Position numbers and translations under genes: made by a program. 64,000 nucleotides of DNA from a virus: the IMG/VR virus record IMGVR_UViG_3300038463_000277, positions 1-64,000 of that record, one strand, 5' to 3'. The notes under the pieces are model-generated. The model was given only the letters and a program-made list of their open reading frames with translations, ran no database searches and was not told the DNA's origin. Positions 32,479 to 39,816 of this stretch are shown piece by piece (position 1 is the stretch's first letter; every line of letters starts with the position of its first letter).

Positions 32479-32747
32479 TGCGCGCGCCGTCTGTACTCTG
32501 TTCCTGCGGTAATACCGTGTCACTGCCAGTAGTCAAGGGCTTGCCGATGTCCTACCAGTGCGTATGTGGGAAGAACTACGATGCGCAAGGGATGGAAGAG
32601 TGCGACGCGGATGACATTTGTCTCTGCGGCGCGCCGTCGCGCGCTGGGGTTTGCTCGGATCGGGTTTGCGTGTGCTCGCCGAAGGGCTCGGCATTCACTC
32701 CCGACACCGACGCGGAGAACGCCGCAAAAAAGAAATCAGGTAACTAG
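32478..32747 (+). CDS. Two-knuckle zinc-type protein
   Basis: 89 residues from ATG 32478 (overlaps the previous TAA as TAATG). Cys pairs CSCG, CVCG, CLCG, CVC fit one or two zinc ribbons. Function unknown. Confidence 0.6.
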   Translation: MRAPSVLCSCGNTVSLPVVKGLPMSYQCVCGKNYDAQGMEECDADDICLCGAPSRAGVCSDRVCVCSPKGSAFTPDTDAENAAKKKSGN

Positions 32748-32760
32748 TACCGAAGTTATC

Positions 32761-32828
32761 TAGACAGGTTCACCCTCTGCAAGTAAGATCATCACAGTAA
32801 GCAACTAGAAAAACCGGATACGAACCGG
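32761..32828 (+). promoter_or_regulatory. Promoter and 5'-UTR hairpin, copy 3 of 4
   Basis: TAGACA (32761-32766), 17-nt spacer with GGTTCACCCTCT, TAAGAT (32784-32789), then hairpin 32814-32817 with 32825-32828 (loop ATACGAA) before AAGGGGAAA and ATG 32845. Confidence 0.75.
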
Positions 32829-32844
32829 CTAAGGGGAAAATAAA

Positions 32845-33696
32845 ATGCGTTACTCGAATTTCAACCGCTCATCCAACCGCAACAATCAGCCGCTCACAAT
32901 CGAGCAAGTCGCGCAACTCGCGCCGTCCGCGTTCGCAACTGAGGCGCATAGCTCGCGCTCCTCCAAGTACACGTACATTCCAACCGTGGACGTTATCAAG
33001 GGTATGATGGCTGCCGGGTTCGTGCCGTTCAAGGCGCAACAATCCTCCTCGCGCATCGAAGGCAAAAGCGAATTCACAAAACATATGATTCGCTTCCGCT
33101 TTCAGGGCTCGACCGCGATGACCGCAGTCGGCGACACCACACCCGAGATTGTGATGGTTAACTCGCACGATGGTACTAGCGCGTATAAGCTCATGGCGGG
33201 CATCTTCCGCTTGGCTTGCCTGAATGGCATGATGGTGTGCGAGTCGGAGATTGGATCGGTCTCAGTGTTCCACAAGGGGAACGTGCTCGATAACGTGATT
33301 GAGGGCTCTTGCAGAATCGTAGACGACTCCGCTAAGATGCTCAATTCCGTGAACACGTGGAAGCAACTCCAGTTAACGAACGGCGAACAGAACGCACTCG
33401 CCGAGGCTGCGCACACCCTGCGGTTCTCGGACACCGAAGGCAAGGTAACGACACCGATCACTGCGGCTCAGTTGCTCGGTGTGCGACGCTCGGAAGATAC
33501 CGGCGCGGACCTTTGGACGACATTCAACCGCGTGCAAGAGAACGTGATTCGCGGTGGGCTGCATGGCGTGACGCGCGTGAATGGCGTTCGCCGCAACGTG
33601 ACGACTCGCGAGGTTCGCGGGATCGACCAAGACGTTAAATTGAATCGCGCACTCTGGCAGCTCGCCGCGAAAATGGCTGAGCTGAAAGGCGCATAA
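32845..33696 (+). CDS. DUF932 family protein
   Basis: 283 residues. Matches DUF932/TIGR03299-type phage/plasmid proteins in pattern: YIPTVDVIKGMMAAGFVPFKAQQ, HMIRFRFQG, IVMVNSHDGTSAYKLMAGIFRLACLNGMM. These are found in many phages and mobile elements, biochemical role unknown; some early expression is known. Start behind a promoter cassette. A terminator-like hairpin follows about 80 bp on. Confidence 0.75.
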   Translation: MRYSNFNRSSNRNNQPLTIEQVAQLAPSAFATEAHSSRSSKYTYIPTVDVIKGMMAAGFVPFKAQQSSSRIEGKSEFTKHMIRFRFQGSTAMTAVGDTTPEIVMVNSHDGTSAYKLMAGIFRLACLNGMMVCESEIGSVSVFHKGNVLDNVIEGSCRIVDDSAKMLNSVNTWKQLQLTNGEQNALAEAAHTLRFSDTEGKVTTPITAAQLLGVRRSEDTGADLWTTFNRVQENVIRGGLHGVTRVNGVRRNVTTREVRGIDQDVKLNRALWQLAAKMAELKGA

Positions 33697-33908
33697 GCTC
33701 ACTAGGGCGCTTGGTGGGGCCTCCCGGCCCTTTCCGCTCCCGTCCTAGTAGGCGCTCTGGGGGTCGTGCCCCGGCAAGGCGGAACGCGATAGGGTCCGCC
33801 AAAGTTTTTTATCCTCGCGCCGAAGAGCCTGCAACAATCGGACGGCCTACGGCAGCCAAAAGCGCACCGGGCGGGCGGCGCGAGGGTAACAATCTGAAAG
33901 GGGACAAC
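33697..33908. other. Gap of about 210 bp holding a terminator, no gene
   Basis: Contains CTAG.GGCGC-type repeats near 33705-33756, the hairpin given separately, and the ribosome site AAAGGGG at 33896-33904. No clear reading frame or promoter. Confidence 0.5.
33778..33810 (+). terminator. Rightward terminator after DUF932 gene
   Basis: 6-bp stem 33778-33783 with 33795-33800, then AAAG and six T (33805-33810). The tail AAAGTTTTTTATCCTCG is very similar to the tail after the hairpin at 43158. Confidence 0.55.
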
Positions 33909-34193
33909 ATGACGGCAGCATGGGTAATAGTACCGGGCGCACCCGCAGGTAAACGGATCGGGATAGTAAAGCTCAATGAGAGCGGCTACTACCTGTCAGA
34001 CTACGACAACGCGAGATATTCGGACGACGACGCGCGCGAAATAGTCGAGCACCAAAACAAGGGGCTCGGCATCTCGAAAGAGGTAGCAGAGTCGGCGCTC
34101 GCGGGCTCCATGTTCGGTTGGCACGTTCCGGCAGCCGCGCAAGCGGTCGAGTATTTCAAGGCGCTGGAACTGGAGCAAGCGGCCCGTCGGTAA
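33909..34193 (+). CDS. Small unknown early protein
   Basis: 94 residues from ATG 33909 with AAAGGGG 5 nt upstream. Begins AAWVIVPGAPAGKRIGIVKLNESG, then an acidic helical end. Function unknown. Confidence 0.55.
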   Translation: MTAAWVIVPGAPAGKRIGIVKLNESGYYLSDYDNARYSDDDAREIVEHQNKGLGISKEVAESALAGSMFGWHVPAAAQAVEYFKALELEQAARR

Positions 34194-34208
34194 CACTCCA
34201 AAGTTATC

Positions 34209-34266
34209 TAGACAGGCTCACCCTCACGTTCTACTATAGGAACATCAAAGCCGGATACGAACCGGC
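34209..34266 (+). promoter_or_regulatory. Promoter and 5'-UTR hairpin, copy 4 of 4
   Basis: TAGACA (34209-34214), 17-nt spacer with GGCTCACCCTC, TACTAT (34232-34237), AGGAACATC, then hairpin 34250-34254 with 34262-34266 (loop ATACGAA) before AAAGGGGAAA and ATG 34282. Confidence 0.75.
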
Positions 34267-34281
34267 AAAGGGGAAACGAAA

Positions 34282-34494
34282 ATGGCAAAACTTCAAGGCA
34301 CACCGATTGCGCTACCCGGAATGGAACGGCACGAAGCGGAGCGCGCGGAAGTCGCAGGCGTCGAACTCGCGGCTGATCTGACCGCGAAGTTACTTCAACC
34401 TACCAACATCGAGGCGCGCGCGGGCGCGTTAGAGATGAACTCGCCGCTGTTTCGCGGCACGGATGCGAGCCCGCAGACGGAGTTATTCTCATGA
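34282..34494 (+). CDS. Small protein carrying an NSPLFRGT motif
   Basis: 70 residues. N-terminal part is helical and charged; the end reads AGALEMNSPLFRGTDASPQTELF. A very close segment (about 18 of 23 residues) is found at residues 847-869 of the 1393-residue polyvalent protein (51883-56064). The motif may be a targeting or interaction peptide shared between an early protein and an injected virion protein. Role otherwise unknown. Its start lies behind promoter cassette 4. Confidence 0.6.
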   Translation: MAKLQGTPIALPGMERHEAERAEVAGVELAADLTAKLLQPTNIEARAGALEMNSPLFRGTDASPQTELFS

Positions 34495-34736
34495 GCGTTC
34501 GATTGGTTGTGATGAACGGCTCGTATCCGATGGAAGTACACGCCGAAGGGTGCCGCGACATGAATATGCCGAAGTACCGAAGCGCGCCGAAAGACTGGAT
34601 TCTGACGGGCGACTCAGTGCAAGCGGTCATTGACGCCGAGGCGGAAGAACTCAATTCGCAGTTCGACCGGCCTTACAGCACTGACGAATTGTTTCGCGTC
34701 ATGCCGTGCGCGGAGAAACTGCGGGGGGCGAAATGA
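34491..34736 (+). CDS. Small unknown early protein
   Basis: 81 residues, one beta-hairpin-like start (VRLVVMNGSYPMEVHAEGC) and an acidic helical end. ATG overlaps the previous stop as ATGA. Function unknown. Confidence 0.55.
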   Translation: MSVRLVVMNGSYPMEVHAEGCRDMNMPKYRSAPKDWILTGDSVQAVIDAEAEELNSQFDRPYSTDELFRVMPCAEKLRGAK

Positions 34737-34755
34737 CACCGGGCGCACGGCGTTT

Positions 34756-34787
34756 CATAATTACCCCATAATTATAGGGTAATTATG
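34756..34787. promoter_or_regulatory. Perfect 11-bp inverted repeat after the early operon
   Basis: 34756-34766 and 34777-34787 are exact inverted repeats (CATAATTACCC/GGGTAATTATG) with a 10-bp AT-rich centre. No T tract follows, so an operator, origin-type or protein-binding palindrome fits better than a terminator. Confidence 0.5.
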
Positions 34788-34890
34788 GATTGGTGTATCA
34801 GACGCCCGACATGGCGGAAGTATGGTATAAATATAGAAGTTTTGATGTTTGAAGTCCAAGATTGGCCGTCTGTAGCTACGCGGCCAACGT

Positions 34891-34962
34891 GGTGGAGGTA
34901 GTCGGAGTTGAACCGACAGGCGGAAGTTCTCAAGGCTCTCACCTGCAACCGTGCTACCCCCA
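34891..34962 (-). tRNA. tRNA-like element with encoded CCA, D arm not formed
   Basis: Minus strand, 72 nt. The 7-bp acceptor (34962-34956 with 34901-34895, one GU), discriminator A, CCA (34893-34891) and a perfect T arm (5-bp stem, TTCAACT loop) are clear. Only 37 nt lie between, forming one 27-nt hairpin (AGGTG...CGCCT) with a TTGAGAA-type loop and no D arm. It may be an armless tRNA, a tmRNA-like mimic or an att remnant. A 7-bp hairpin follows on its 3' side (34863-34887). Confidence 0.4.
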
Positions 34963-35007
34963 GAACGATACGGGACTGACACTGACGCCCTGTCGCAATC
35001 AGGGTTC

Positions 35008-35139
35008 TTAGTTTAGAGGCTTTCCTTGCTGGGATTCTCTAGACTCAGAAGCTTCCCGAACCTCGCGCGATGCGCCTACAACGAAATCTTGAATCACGGG
35101 GGCCATCTCTGCTAGGATGTCCCCATATTTTCCTTTCAC
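35008..35139 (-). CDS. Possible short leftward peptide gene
   Basis: 43 residues from GTG 35139 (MKGKYGDILAEMAPV..., ending QQGKPLN). Composition looks natural but ribosome site is weak. It lies upstream of the tRNA-like element on the same strand. May be a small regulatory peptide or a chance frame. Confidence 0.3.
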   Translation of the reverse strand: MKGKYGDILAEMAPVIQDFVVGASREVREASESRESQQGKPLN

Positions 35140-35161
35140 AGTTGTTCGTTCCGGTTCGAGT

Positions 35162-35200
35162 AAAGGCTCGGCGTTCCGTACCCGGCGCTGAGCCTTTTTA
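35162..35200. terminator. Bidirectional terminator
   Basis: AAAGGCTC (35162-35169) pairs with GAGCCTTT (35190-35197), extended by a GC stem with one mismatch, and has A-run before and T-run after, so it can end transcription in both directions. Confidence 0.65.
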
Positions 35201-35217
35201 GTTGGGGGCCGCCCGCA

Positions 35218-35535
35218 ATGATTCACTGGTTTGGCAATAGCTGGGGCTCGGCACTGAATGACGATTGCCCGCAGGCGCGGACGCCGGTAGGCTGGCCTTG
35301 CACGCACTGCGATGAGCCTATCGCCGAGGGCGATCAAGGCATCATCTACAGTAACGCCCCGGTCGCGCATCTCGACTGCTTCATACGCGGCACGATTGGA
35401 AGCGTCGCGCACCAATTGAAAACCTGCTCGTGTTTCTTCCCCGGCGCAACCGAGGGCGACCCGCCCGAACTCTCGCGACGCGAAGCCGCCCGGCTCGCGG
35501 TCGAACTCTGGGAGAAAGCGAACCCGCAACGGTGA
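35218..35535 (+). CDS. Cys/His treble-clef-type protein
   Basis: 105 residues. CTHCDEPI near 28, HLDCFIRG near 51 and CSC near 70 suggest a zinc fold of the kind found in many small phage proteins. Start 18 bp after the bidirectional terminator without an obvious promoter. Function unknown. Confidence 0.6.
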   Translation: MIHWFGNSWGSALNDDCPQARTPVGWPCTHCDEPIAEGDQGIIYSNAPVAHLDCFIRGTIGSVAHQLKTCSCFFPGATEGDPPELSRREAARLAVELWEKANPQR

Positions 35536-35798
35536 CCGAATCAAGTTACGATCTTGTACACGTGAACGTGCTGCCGGAAACGCGGCGCGCGCTCGAACGC
35601 TACGCCGAGAAGCATGGCTATGACGAATGGGTCCGGCGCTGGAGTGAGCCGCAATGGCTCGCTTGGCTGATCGCGCTACTGCAAGAGGAGCCCGATTCGC
35701 CCGAACTCTTCCCCCATGGCAAATGGGCCACGATTCAGCACATGCGAACCCTGCTCGCCGAGGCTGCGCGCGCCGAAGTGAAGAACCGCGCGACATGA
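35532..35798 (+). CDS. Small Trp-rich helical protein
   Basis: 88 residues from GTG 35532 (overlaps the TGA of the previous gene as GTGA). Begins LVHVNVLPETRRALERYAEKHGYDEW; helical. Function unknown. Confidence 0.55.
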   Translation: MTESSYDLVHVNVLPETRRALERYAEKHGYDEWVRRWSEPQWLAWLIALLQEEPDSPELFPHGKWATIQHMRTLLAEAARAEVKNRAT

Positions 35799-35959
35799 GC
35801 GTTTACTGGGAAGCGTTTCGCCCGCTGGCGTTCATGATGGCTTGGTCTGTGTGGTGTGGCATCCTGTCGCACGTTTTCCGGCAATCCAAGCAGGCGGACC
35901 TCGCCGCGACGTTCTTAGGGTTGGCCCTCTACCTAGTCGCCGACAACATGCCGCACTGA
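35795..35959 (+). CDS. Small membrane protein
   Basis: 54 residues from ATG 35795 (ATGA overlap). Two hydrophobic stretches (LAFMMAWSVWCGILSHVF and AATFLGLALYLVADN). Possibly a two-span holin-like or membrane-modulating protein; not recognised. Confidence 0.5.
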   Translation: MSVYWEAFRPLAFMMAWSVWCGILSHVFRQSKQADLAATFLGLALYLVADNMPH

Positions 35960-36027
35960 CAGGGTTGCCCTGTGTCTGGTGCAGAACAAATTAGTTCTTG
36001 ACACGGTACGTCAACGTACATTACATT
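35959..36027 (+). promoter_or_regulatory. Rightward promoter of the recombination operon with palindromic operator
   Basis: Palindrome ACAGGGttgCCCTGT (35959-35973), GTCTGGT, an AT-rich run, GTTCTTGACACGG with TTGACA at 35998-36003 and TACATT at 36022-36027 (18-nt spacer). Order and key words match the leftward promoter at 22713-22780. A further CAGGGGAACCCTC overlaps the ribosome site before ATG 36121. Confidence 0.65.
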
Positions 36028-36120
36028 CTGTTTCTCCAACGCATACTCTACCCCGCTGGGTCGCCCAAAACAGGCAGAACGCGCTGAGATGTTCCACGGC
36101 TGTTTCTCAGGGGAACCCTC

Positions 36121-37212
36121 ATGGCGGCTTCATCGCATTTTCCCATTGTTGAGAGTCTACCCCCCTCGCACGAAATCCGACACACCTTCATCGGCGGCAG
36201 CGAAGCCTATGAATTGCTCAACGAAAAGCAGTACGGCAAGGGCTGTGTGCGCGCGCTCGGCTATCGCAAGAGTCAAGTGCCCGAAGACTTCGAAGAGCGC
36301 GCAGCGCGCGGCGTGACGCTCGCGGGCATCTTCCGGCGCGGGCATTTGCTTGAAGACATCATCGCGAAACTGTACATGGAAGACACGGGGCGCTCGCTCA
36401 TCCGGCGCGAGCGCATCATCCACGCGCGTGACTATCCCGGCGCGGCGGTTCACACAGATCGCATTATCTTGAGTGACGCGCTCGCGAACCGTCCGACCGG
36501 CGACGCGGAATTAAAGAGCCATGGGGAAGGCCCGTTCCTCGGCATCCTGCGCAATGGGTTACCCCCCGGCCACAATCTACAGCTTCAATGGAGCCTGTTC
36601 TGTACCGGGCACACGTGGGGCGCGTTTATCATCCTCGGCGTTTTCGGCGAGCTGCCGCTAAAGCATTTCGATGTAGCCCGCGACGAAGAGGTAATCGACA
36701 TCTTCAAGCGCGAGACGGATAAATTCTGGAGCACACTCGCGCGCGGCGAGCTACCCCCGCCACCGTTCCCCGCAGACGATGTGCGTTGCAAGGTTTGCCC
36801 ATGGCGCTTGACGTGTCGCGGAGAGAGCGAACTCGATCACGAAGAGCTGCAACGGCTGCGCGCGGAGCGCGATAACAAGACGCCATTGCGCACCGTACAA
36901 GACGAAGAGCTTGGCGACCTACTGCTTAACCGCGCGCTCATCCAATCGGAAATCGCGGCGCTCGACTCGGACAAAGAAGACGACCCCGGCGCGCTGCAAC
37001 TCGTGACCGAGCGCATTAAGGAACTCATGGGCGACACCGAGGCGGCGCTAGTCAATGGGCAATGGCGCGTGTACTCGCAGCCGAATTTCTGGAGCGGCGT
37101 CGATCAGCAAAAGCTCAGAGTCGAAGCCCCCGAAGTTTACAAAAAGTTTTTTGTGCGACGCGCGACCGGCAAGAAGCGGTTGCAGGTTCACCCGGTAAAG
37201 CGGGCGCAATGA
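36121..37212 (+). CDS. Cas4/AddB-like PD-(D/E)XK exonuclease
   Basis: 363 residues. PD-(D/E)XK features are Glu79 region (GHLLEDIIAKLY), HTDRI (Asp113) and AELKS (Glu130, Lys132). Cys42 in GKGCVRALGY and C-terminal Cys223, Cys226, Cys232 (CKVCPWRLTC) match the four ligands of a Cas4/AddB-type iron-sulfur cluster. It likely resects double-stranded DNA ends for the RecT annealase encoded 0.8 kb downstream. Start supported by AGGGGA 7 nt upstream. Confidence 0.8.
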   Translation: MAASSHFPIVESLPPSHEIRHTFIGGSEAYELLNEKQYGKGCVRALGYRKSQVPEDFEERAARGVTLAGIFRRGHLLEDIIAKLYMEDTGRSLIRRERIIHARDYPGAAVHTDRIILSDALANRPTGDAELKSHGEGPFLGILRNGLPPGHNLQLQWSLFCTGHTWGAFIILGVFGELPLKHFDVARDEEVIDIFKRETDKFWSTLARGELPPPPFPADDVRCKVCPWRLTCRGESELDHEELQRLRAERDNKTPLRTVQDEELGDLLLNRALIQSEIAALDSDKEDDPGALQLVTERIKELMGDTEAALVNGQWRVYSQPNFWSGVDQQKLRVEAPEVYKKFFVRRATGKKRLQVHPVKRAQ

Positions 37213-37481
37213 AACTGCTCACGCAAAAACTCGATAGCGGCGTGATGGCGCGCTGTGATGCGCGCTGCTACGACGCGAAGGCGGGCGGGCATTGCGACTG
37301 CGTTTGTGGCGGGCGGAATCACGGCGTCGGGCTCGCGAAGGCGCTCGCGAACATAGTCGCCATGGTACGGGACAACAATTTGAAAGGCACCACGATACGA
37401 GTCACACGGGCCGCCGAGCGGGCGATAGAACGCCGCGACCAGACAGAGAAACGAGAGGAGAACTTTCAAAATGCCGACTGA
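37209..37481 (+). CDS. Small Cys-rich protein
   Basis: 90 residues from ATG 37209 (ATGA overlap). CDARC near 16-20 and HCDCVCGG near 28-35 may bind zinc; the end is a basic helix. Function unknown. It overlaps the HNH gene by 11 bases. Confidence 0.55.
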   Translation: MKLLTQKLDSGVMARCDARCYDAKAGGHCDCVCGGRNHGVGLAKALANIVAMVRDNNLKGTTIRVTRAAERAIERRDQTEKREENFQNAD

Positions 37482-37983
37482 CCACATGTGCGAATGCGGA
37501 TGCGGGACGGAACTGCGAGCCAACTATCGCGGTCACTTCTATGCGTTCGCCCGTGGGCATCGCATCACGAAGCGCAAACCAATCGAGGAGCTACAGCGAA
37601 CGCACATCTGCAACGGCTATGTCATGGAACGCGCTCCGGGGCACCCGCACGCGAATCGAGACGGGTTTGTTGGACAGCATATTCTCGTCGCGGAAAAGGC
37701 GCTCGGCTACTACTTGCCGGACGGTGCCGAGGTCCATCACTGGAACTTAAACCGCAGCAACAACGCGAATAGCAATCTCTTGGTTTGCCCGAGCAAAGCC
37801 TACCACTTGCTGATTCACCGCAGGATGGAAGCGAGAGCAGCCTGCGGCAATCCGAATTTCAGAAAGTGCTACATCTGCAAAAAGTGGGACGACGAGAGCG
37901 CCTTGTACATTCGCGCGCGCACGGCCTACCACACCGAATGTCACCGCATTTATCAGGCACAACGAAAGGCTATCGCCGCGTGA
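37471..37983 (+). CDS. HNH endonuclease-type protein
   Basis: 170 residues. N-terminal zinc-type CECGC, then HNH motif: EVHHWNLNRSNNANSNL (86-103) with His89/His90 and Asn pairs, followed by HLLIHRR; a second Cys set (CYIC near 133-136) ends the protein. It resembles phage HNH proteins that nick DNA or act as homing endonucleases. It sits between exonuclease and RecT genes with no intron signs, so it may be a free-standing homing endonuclease or a recombination enzyme. Confidence 0.75.
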   Translation: MPTDHMCECGCGTELRANYRGHFYAFARGHRITKRKPIEELQRTHICNGYVMERAPGHPHANRDGFVGQHILVAEKALGYYLPDGAEVHHWNLNRSNNANSNLLVCPSKAYHLLIHRRMEARAACGNPNFRKCYICKKWDDESALYIRARTAYHTECHRIYQAQRKAIAA

Positions 37984-37988
37984 AAACC

Positions 37989-39134
37989 ATGACAGAAGAA
38001 ATCGCAAAAACACCGGGACGGGGCGCGGATCGCCTCGCCCAATCGTCGTTTCCGCAGATGCTCCAAAACTTCAAGAGCGAGATTGCGCGCGCGCTGCCGC
38101 GACACTTGAACCCTGACCGCATGTGCCGCATCGCGCTTACCGAATTCCGCAAGAATCCGAAGCTCGCCGACTGCGACCCCCGGAGCGTCTTTGCGGCCAT
38201 CATCATCGCGTCGCAACTTGGACTAGAGCCGGGCGTGCTCGGACAGTGTTACCTGATTCCGTTCAAGCGTGAGTGTCAGCTCATCGTCGGGTATCAAGGG
38301 CTCGTCGATCTGGTTCGGCGCTCGGGGTTCGTGAGTCGCATCGAGGCGCATGTCGTGCATGAGCGCGACCAGTTCACCTACAAGACCGGGCTCAGCACCG
38401 TGCTCGAACATGAGCCGACCTTGGAAGGCGATCCCGGCAAGCCGCGCCTTGTGTACGCCGTCGCCGAATTCAAGTCGGGCGGCTATCACGTCGAGGTCAT
38501 GACCGAGGAGCAAATCAACCGCATCCGCGACCGCTCGCAGGCCGTCATCAACGCGAAGAACTACGGGAAGTCAACGCCGTGGGACACGGACACAGATGAA
38601 ATGTGGCGCAAGACTGTGTTGCGGCGCATCTGCAAGTTTCTGCCGAAGTCGCCGGAGATTGCGACCGCCATCGCACTCGATGAAGCGAGCGAGCAGGGGC
38701 GGCAGGCTATCGGCGTACAAGATGCGATTGACAACACGTGGCAAGCGCCCGTTCTCGAAGTCACTACCACGCAGGATGACAGGCTCGCGGGCAAGAGCGC
38801 GGCGAATCTCGAAGCGGTGAAGGAGCGCCACCAACTCGAAGCGCAGCCGGAAGACAACACGCGACCGCTCACGCCCCTCGAAGCGAACGAGGCGAGCGCG
38901 CGGCGCAAAGAACTTGAAGCGCAGGCGGAGCGCGTCAAACAATCTCGGGCAGTCCAGCAGTCCCCGCAGTCGGAACCGCAACCCGTCGCGCCTGTTGAGG
39001 CAGGGGGCGAGACGCCCCCGCCCGAGGAGTATCAGCTCAGCGACCCGCTCGAACTAGAGCCGGTCGAAACCACAACCGAACACGCGAGCCCGGCACTCGA
39101 TTTCGACGGCCCGGCGAAGAAGACACGGAGATGA
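37989..39134 (+). CDS. recT: RecT-type single-strand annealing protein
   Basis: 381 residues from ATG 37989 (an in-frame GTG at 37980 overlaps the previous TGA and could also start it). RecT features: HLNPDRMCRIALTEFRKNPKLADCDPRSVFAAIIIASQLGLEPG, QCYLIPFKRECQLIVGYQGLVDLVRRSG, and EMWRKTVLRRICKFLPKSPEIATAI. The last 120 residues are Glu/Pro-rich and disordered. It anneals complementary strands during recombination with the upstream exonuclease. Confidence 0.9.
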   Translation: MTEEIAKTPGRGADRLAQSSFPQMLQNFKSEIARALPRHLNPDRMCRIALTEFRKNPKLADCDPRSVFAAIIIASQLGLEPGVLGQCYLIPFKRECQLIVGYQGLVDLVRRSGFVSRIEAHVVHERDQFTYKTGLSTVLEHEPTLEGDPGKPRLVYAVAEFKSGGYHVEVMTEEQINRIRDRSQAVINAKNYGKSTPWDTDTDEMWRKTVLRRICKFLPKSPEIATAIALDEASEQGRQAIGVQDAIDNTWQAPVLEVTTTQDDRLAGKSAANLEAVKERHQLEAQPEDNTRPLTPLEANEASARRKELEAQAERVKQSRAVQQSPQSEPQPVAPVEAGGETPPPEEYQLSDPLELEPVETTTEHASPALDFDGPAKKTRR

Positions 39135-39331
39135 CGCATGGGACACATGGACGACGGGACGGAAGAGCCGACGCACAAACGGTCAAAATCTTTTGGCCGC
39201 ACGCCGGGATGCCGGAGCACTATCGCGGCTGCACGAACTTGGACACCGACGTGAACGAATTGACGTTCACCGACTCGGCGGGCAAGCAACATCAAGTTTT
39301 CGGGCTACCTTACGAAGTTTTGGAAGAGTGA
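39131..39331 (+). CDS. Small unknown protein
   Basis: 66 residues, ATG overlapping the recT stop (ATGA). End LDTDVNELTFTDSAGKQHQVFGLP looks coding; the first 15 residues are compositionally odd, and another ATG at 39138 opens a different frame that also reads naturally for ~20 residues. Start uncertain. Confidence 0.45.
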   Translation: MTHGTHGRRDGRADAQTVKIFWPHAGMPEHYRGCTNLDTDVNELTFTDSAGKQHQVFGLPYEVLEE

Positions 39332-39375
39332 CCGCGTTTACCCCGTTCCAACCGGCAAAGGGGAAGCGGATGGAG

Positions 39376-39436
39376 ACCGGGGCAAACCCGGTGCAACGTG
39401 GCTGCACGCTGGCCACGGCACCGGGAGCTAAGTTCC
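39376..39436 (+). ncRNA. RNA element with two mutually exclusive hairpins before xre
   Basis: CCCGGTG (39387-39393) can pair with CACCGGG (39419-39425), enclosing CGTGGC/GCCACG (39397-39402 with 39412-39417), or its first six bases can pair with the earlier ACCGGG (39376-39381). This alternative-pairing layout is typical of a regulatory leader. It lies about 25-85 nt before the Xre gene start, in an otherwise gene-free 129 bp. Confidence 0.4.
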
Positions 39437-39460
39437 CCAACATCAATCAAGGGATGAATA

Positions 39461-39739
39461 GTGAAAAAGAAAGTGCGAGAGGCGCTGAGTATCGCAGCGC
39501 GCGGACGACGCCGGAAGCCGGGACCGCCCGACGCGCTCGGACGTTTCGGGCCTTACCTCAAAGAACGACGGAGAGCAAAGAAGCTGTCTATCCGGGCGCT
39601 CGCGAAGCGCGCGGAGATGGCGCACACGAACATCTTTCAATTCGAGCGGCTGGGAAAAAATCCCCGACTCACCGAATTGGTCGCCCTAGCGGGAGCGTTC
39701 AAGGAACCCCTCTTGACGTTCATGCAACCGCTTGGCTAA
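39461..39739 (+). CDS. Xre/CI-type HTH regulator
   Basis: 92 residues from GTG 39461 with AAGGGA 7 nt upstream. Basic N-terminus, then HTH_3-like domain LKERRRAKKLSIRALAKRAEMAHTNIFQFERLGKNP (residues 33-68). No C-terminal peptidase domain, so unlike full CI. Likely binds operators near early promoters; might be a lysogeny or transition regulator. Confidence 0.7.
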   Translation: MKKKVREALSIAARGRRRKPGPPDALGRFGPYLKERRRAKKLSIRALAKRAEMAHTNIFQFERLGKNPRLTELVALAGAFKEPLLTFMQPLG

Positions 39740-39750
39740 CCACACCCCGA

Positions 39751-39793
39751 CCACGGAGAGAGTTTCTAGCTTCCCGCTTTTCTCTCTCCGTGG
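39751..39793. terminator. 12-bp hairpin after xre
   Basis: 39751-39762 pairs perfectly with 39782-39793 (19-nt loop). No T tract on the plus strand follows, so it may be a weak terminator, RNase III site or protein-binding structure. Confidence 0.45.
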
Positions 39794-39816
39794 GGCGGCG
39801 GAACTGAGGCACACAC

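Noticed and set aside
35140-35796. Long minus-strand frame upstream of the short peptide at 35008
   Set aside because: It runs antisense through three well-coupled rightward genes; only the last 43 codons look natural.
16948-39436. Twelve-base match GAGCTAAGTTCC in two structured regions
   Set aside because: Exact 12-base matches are expected by chance many times in 64 kb, and the structural contexts differ.
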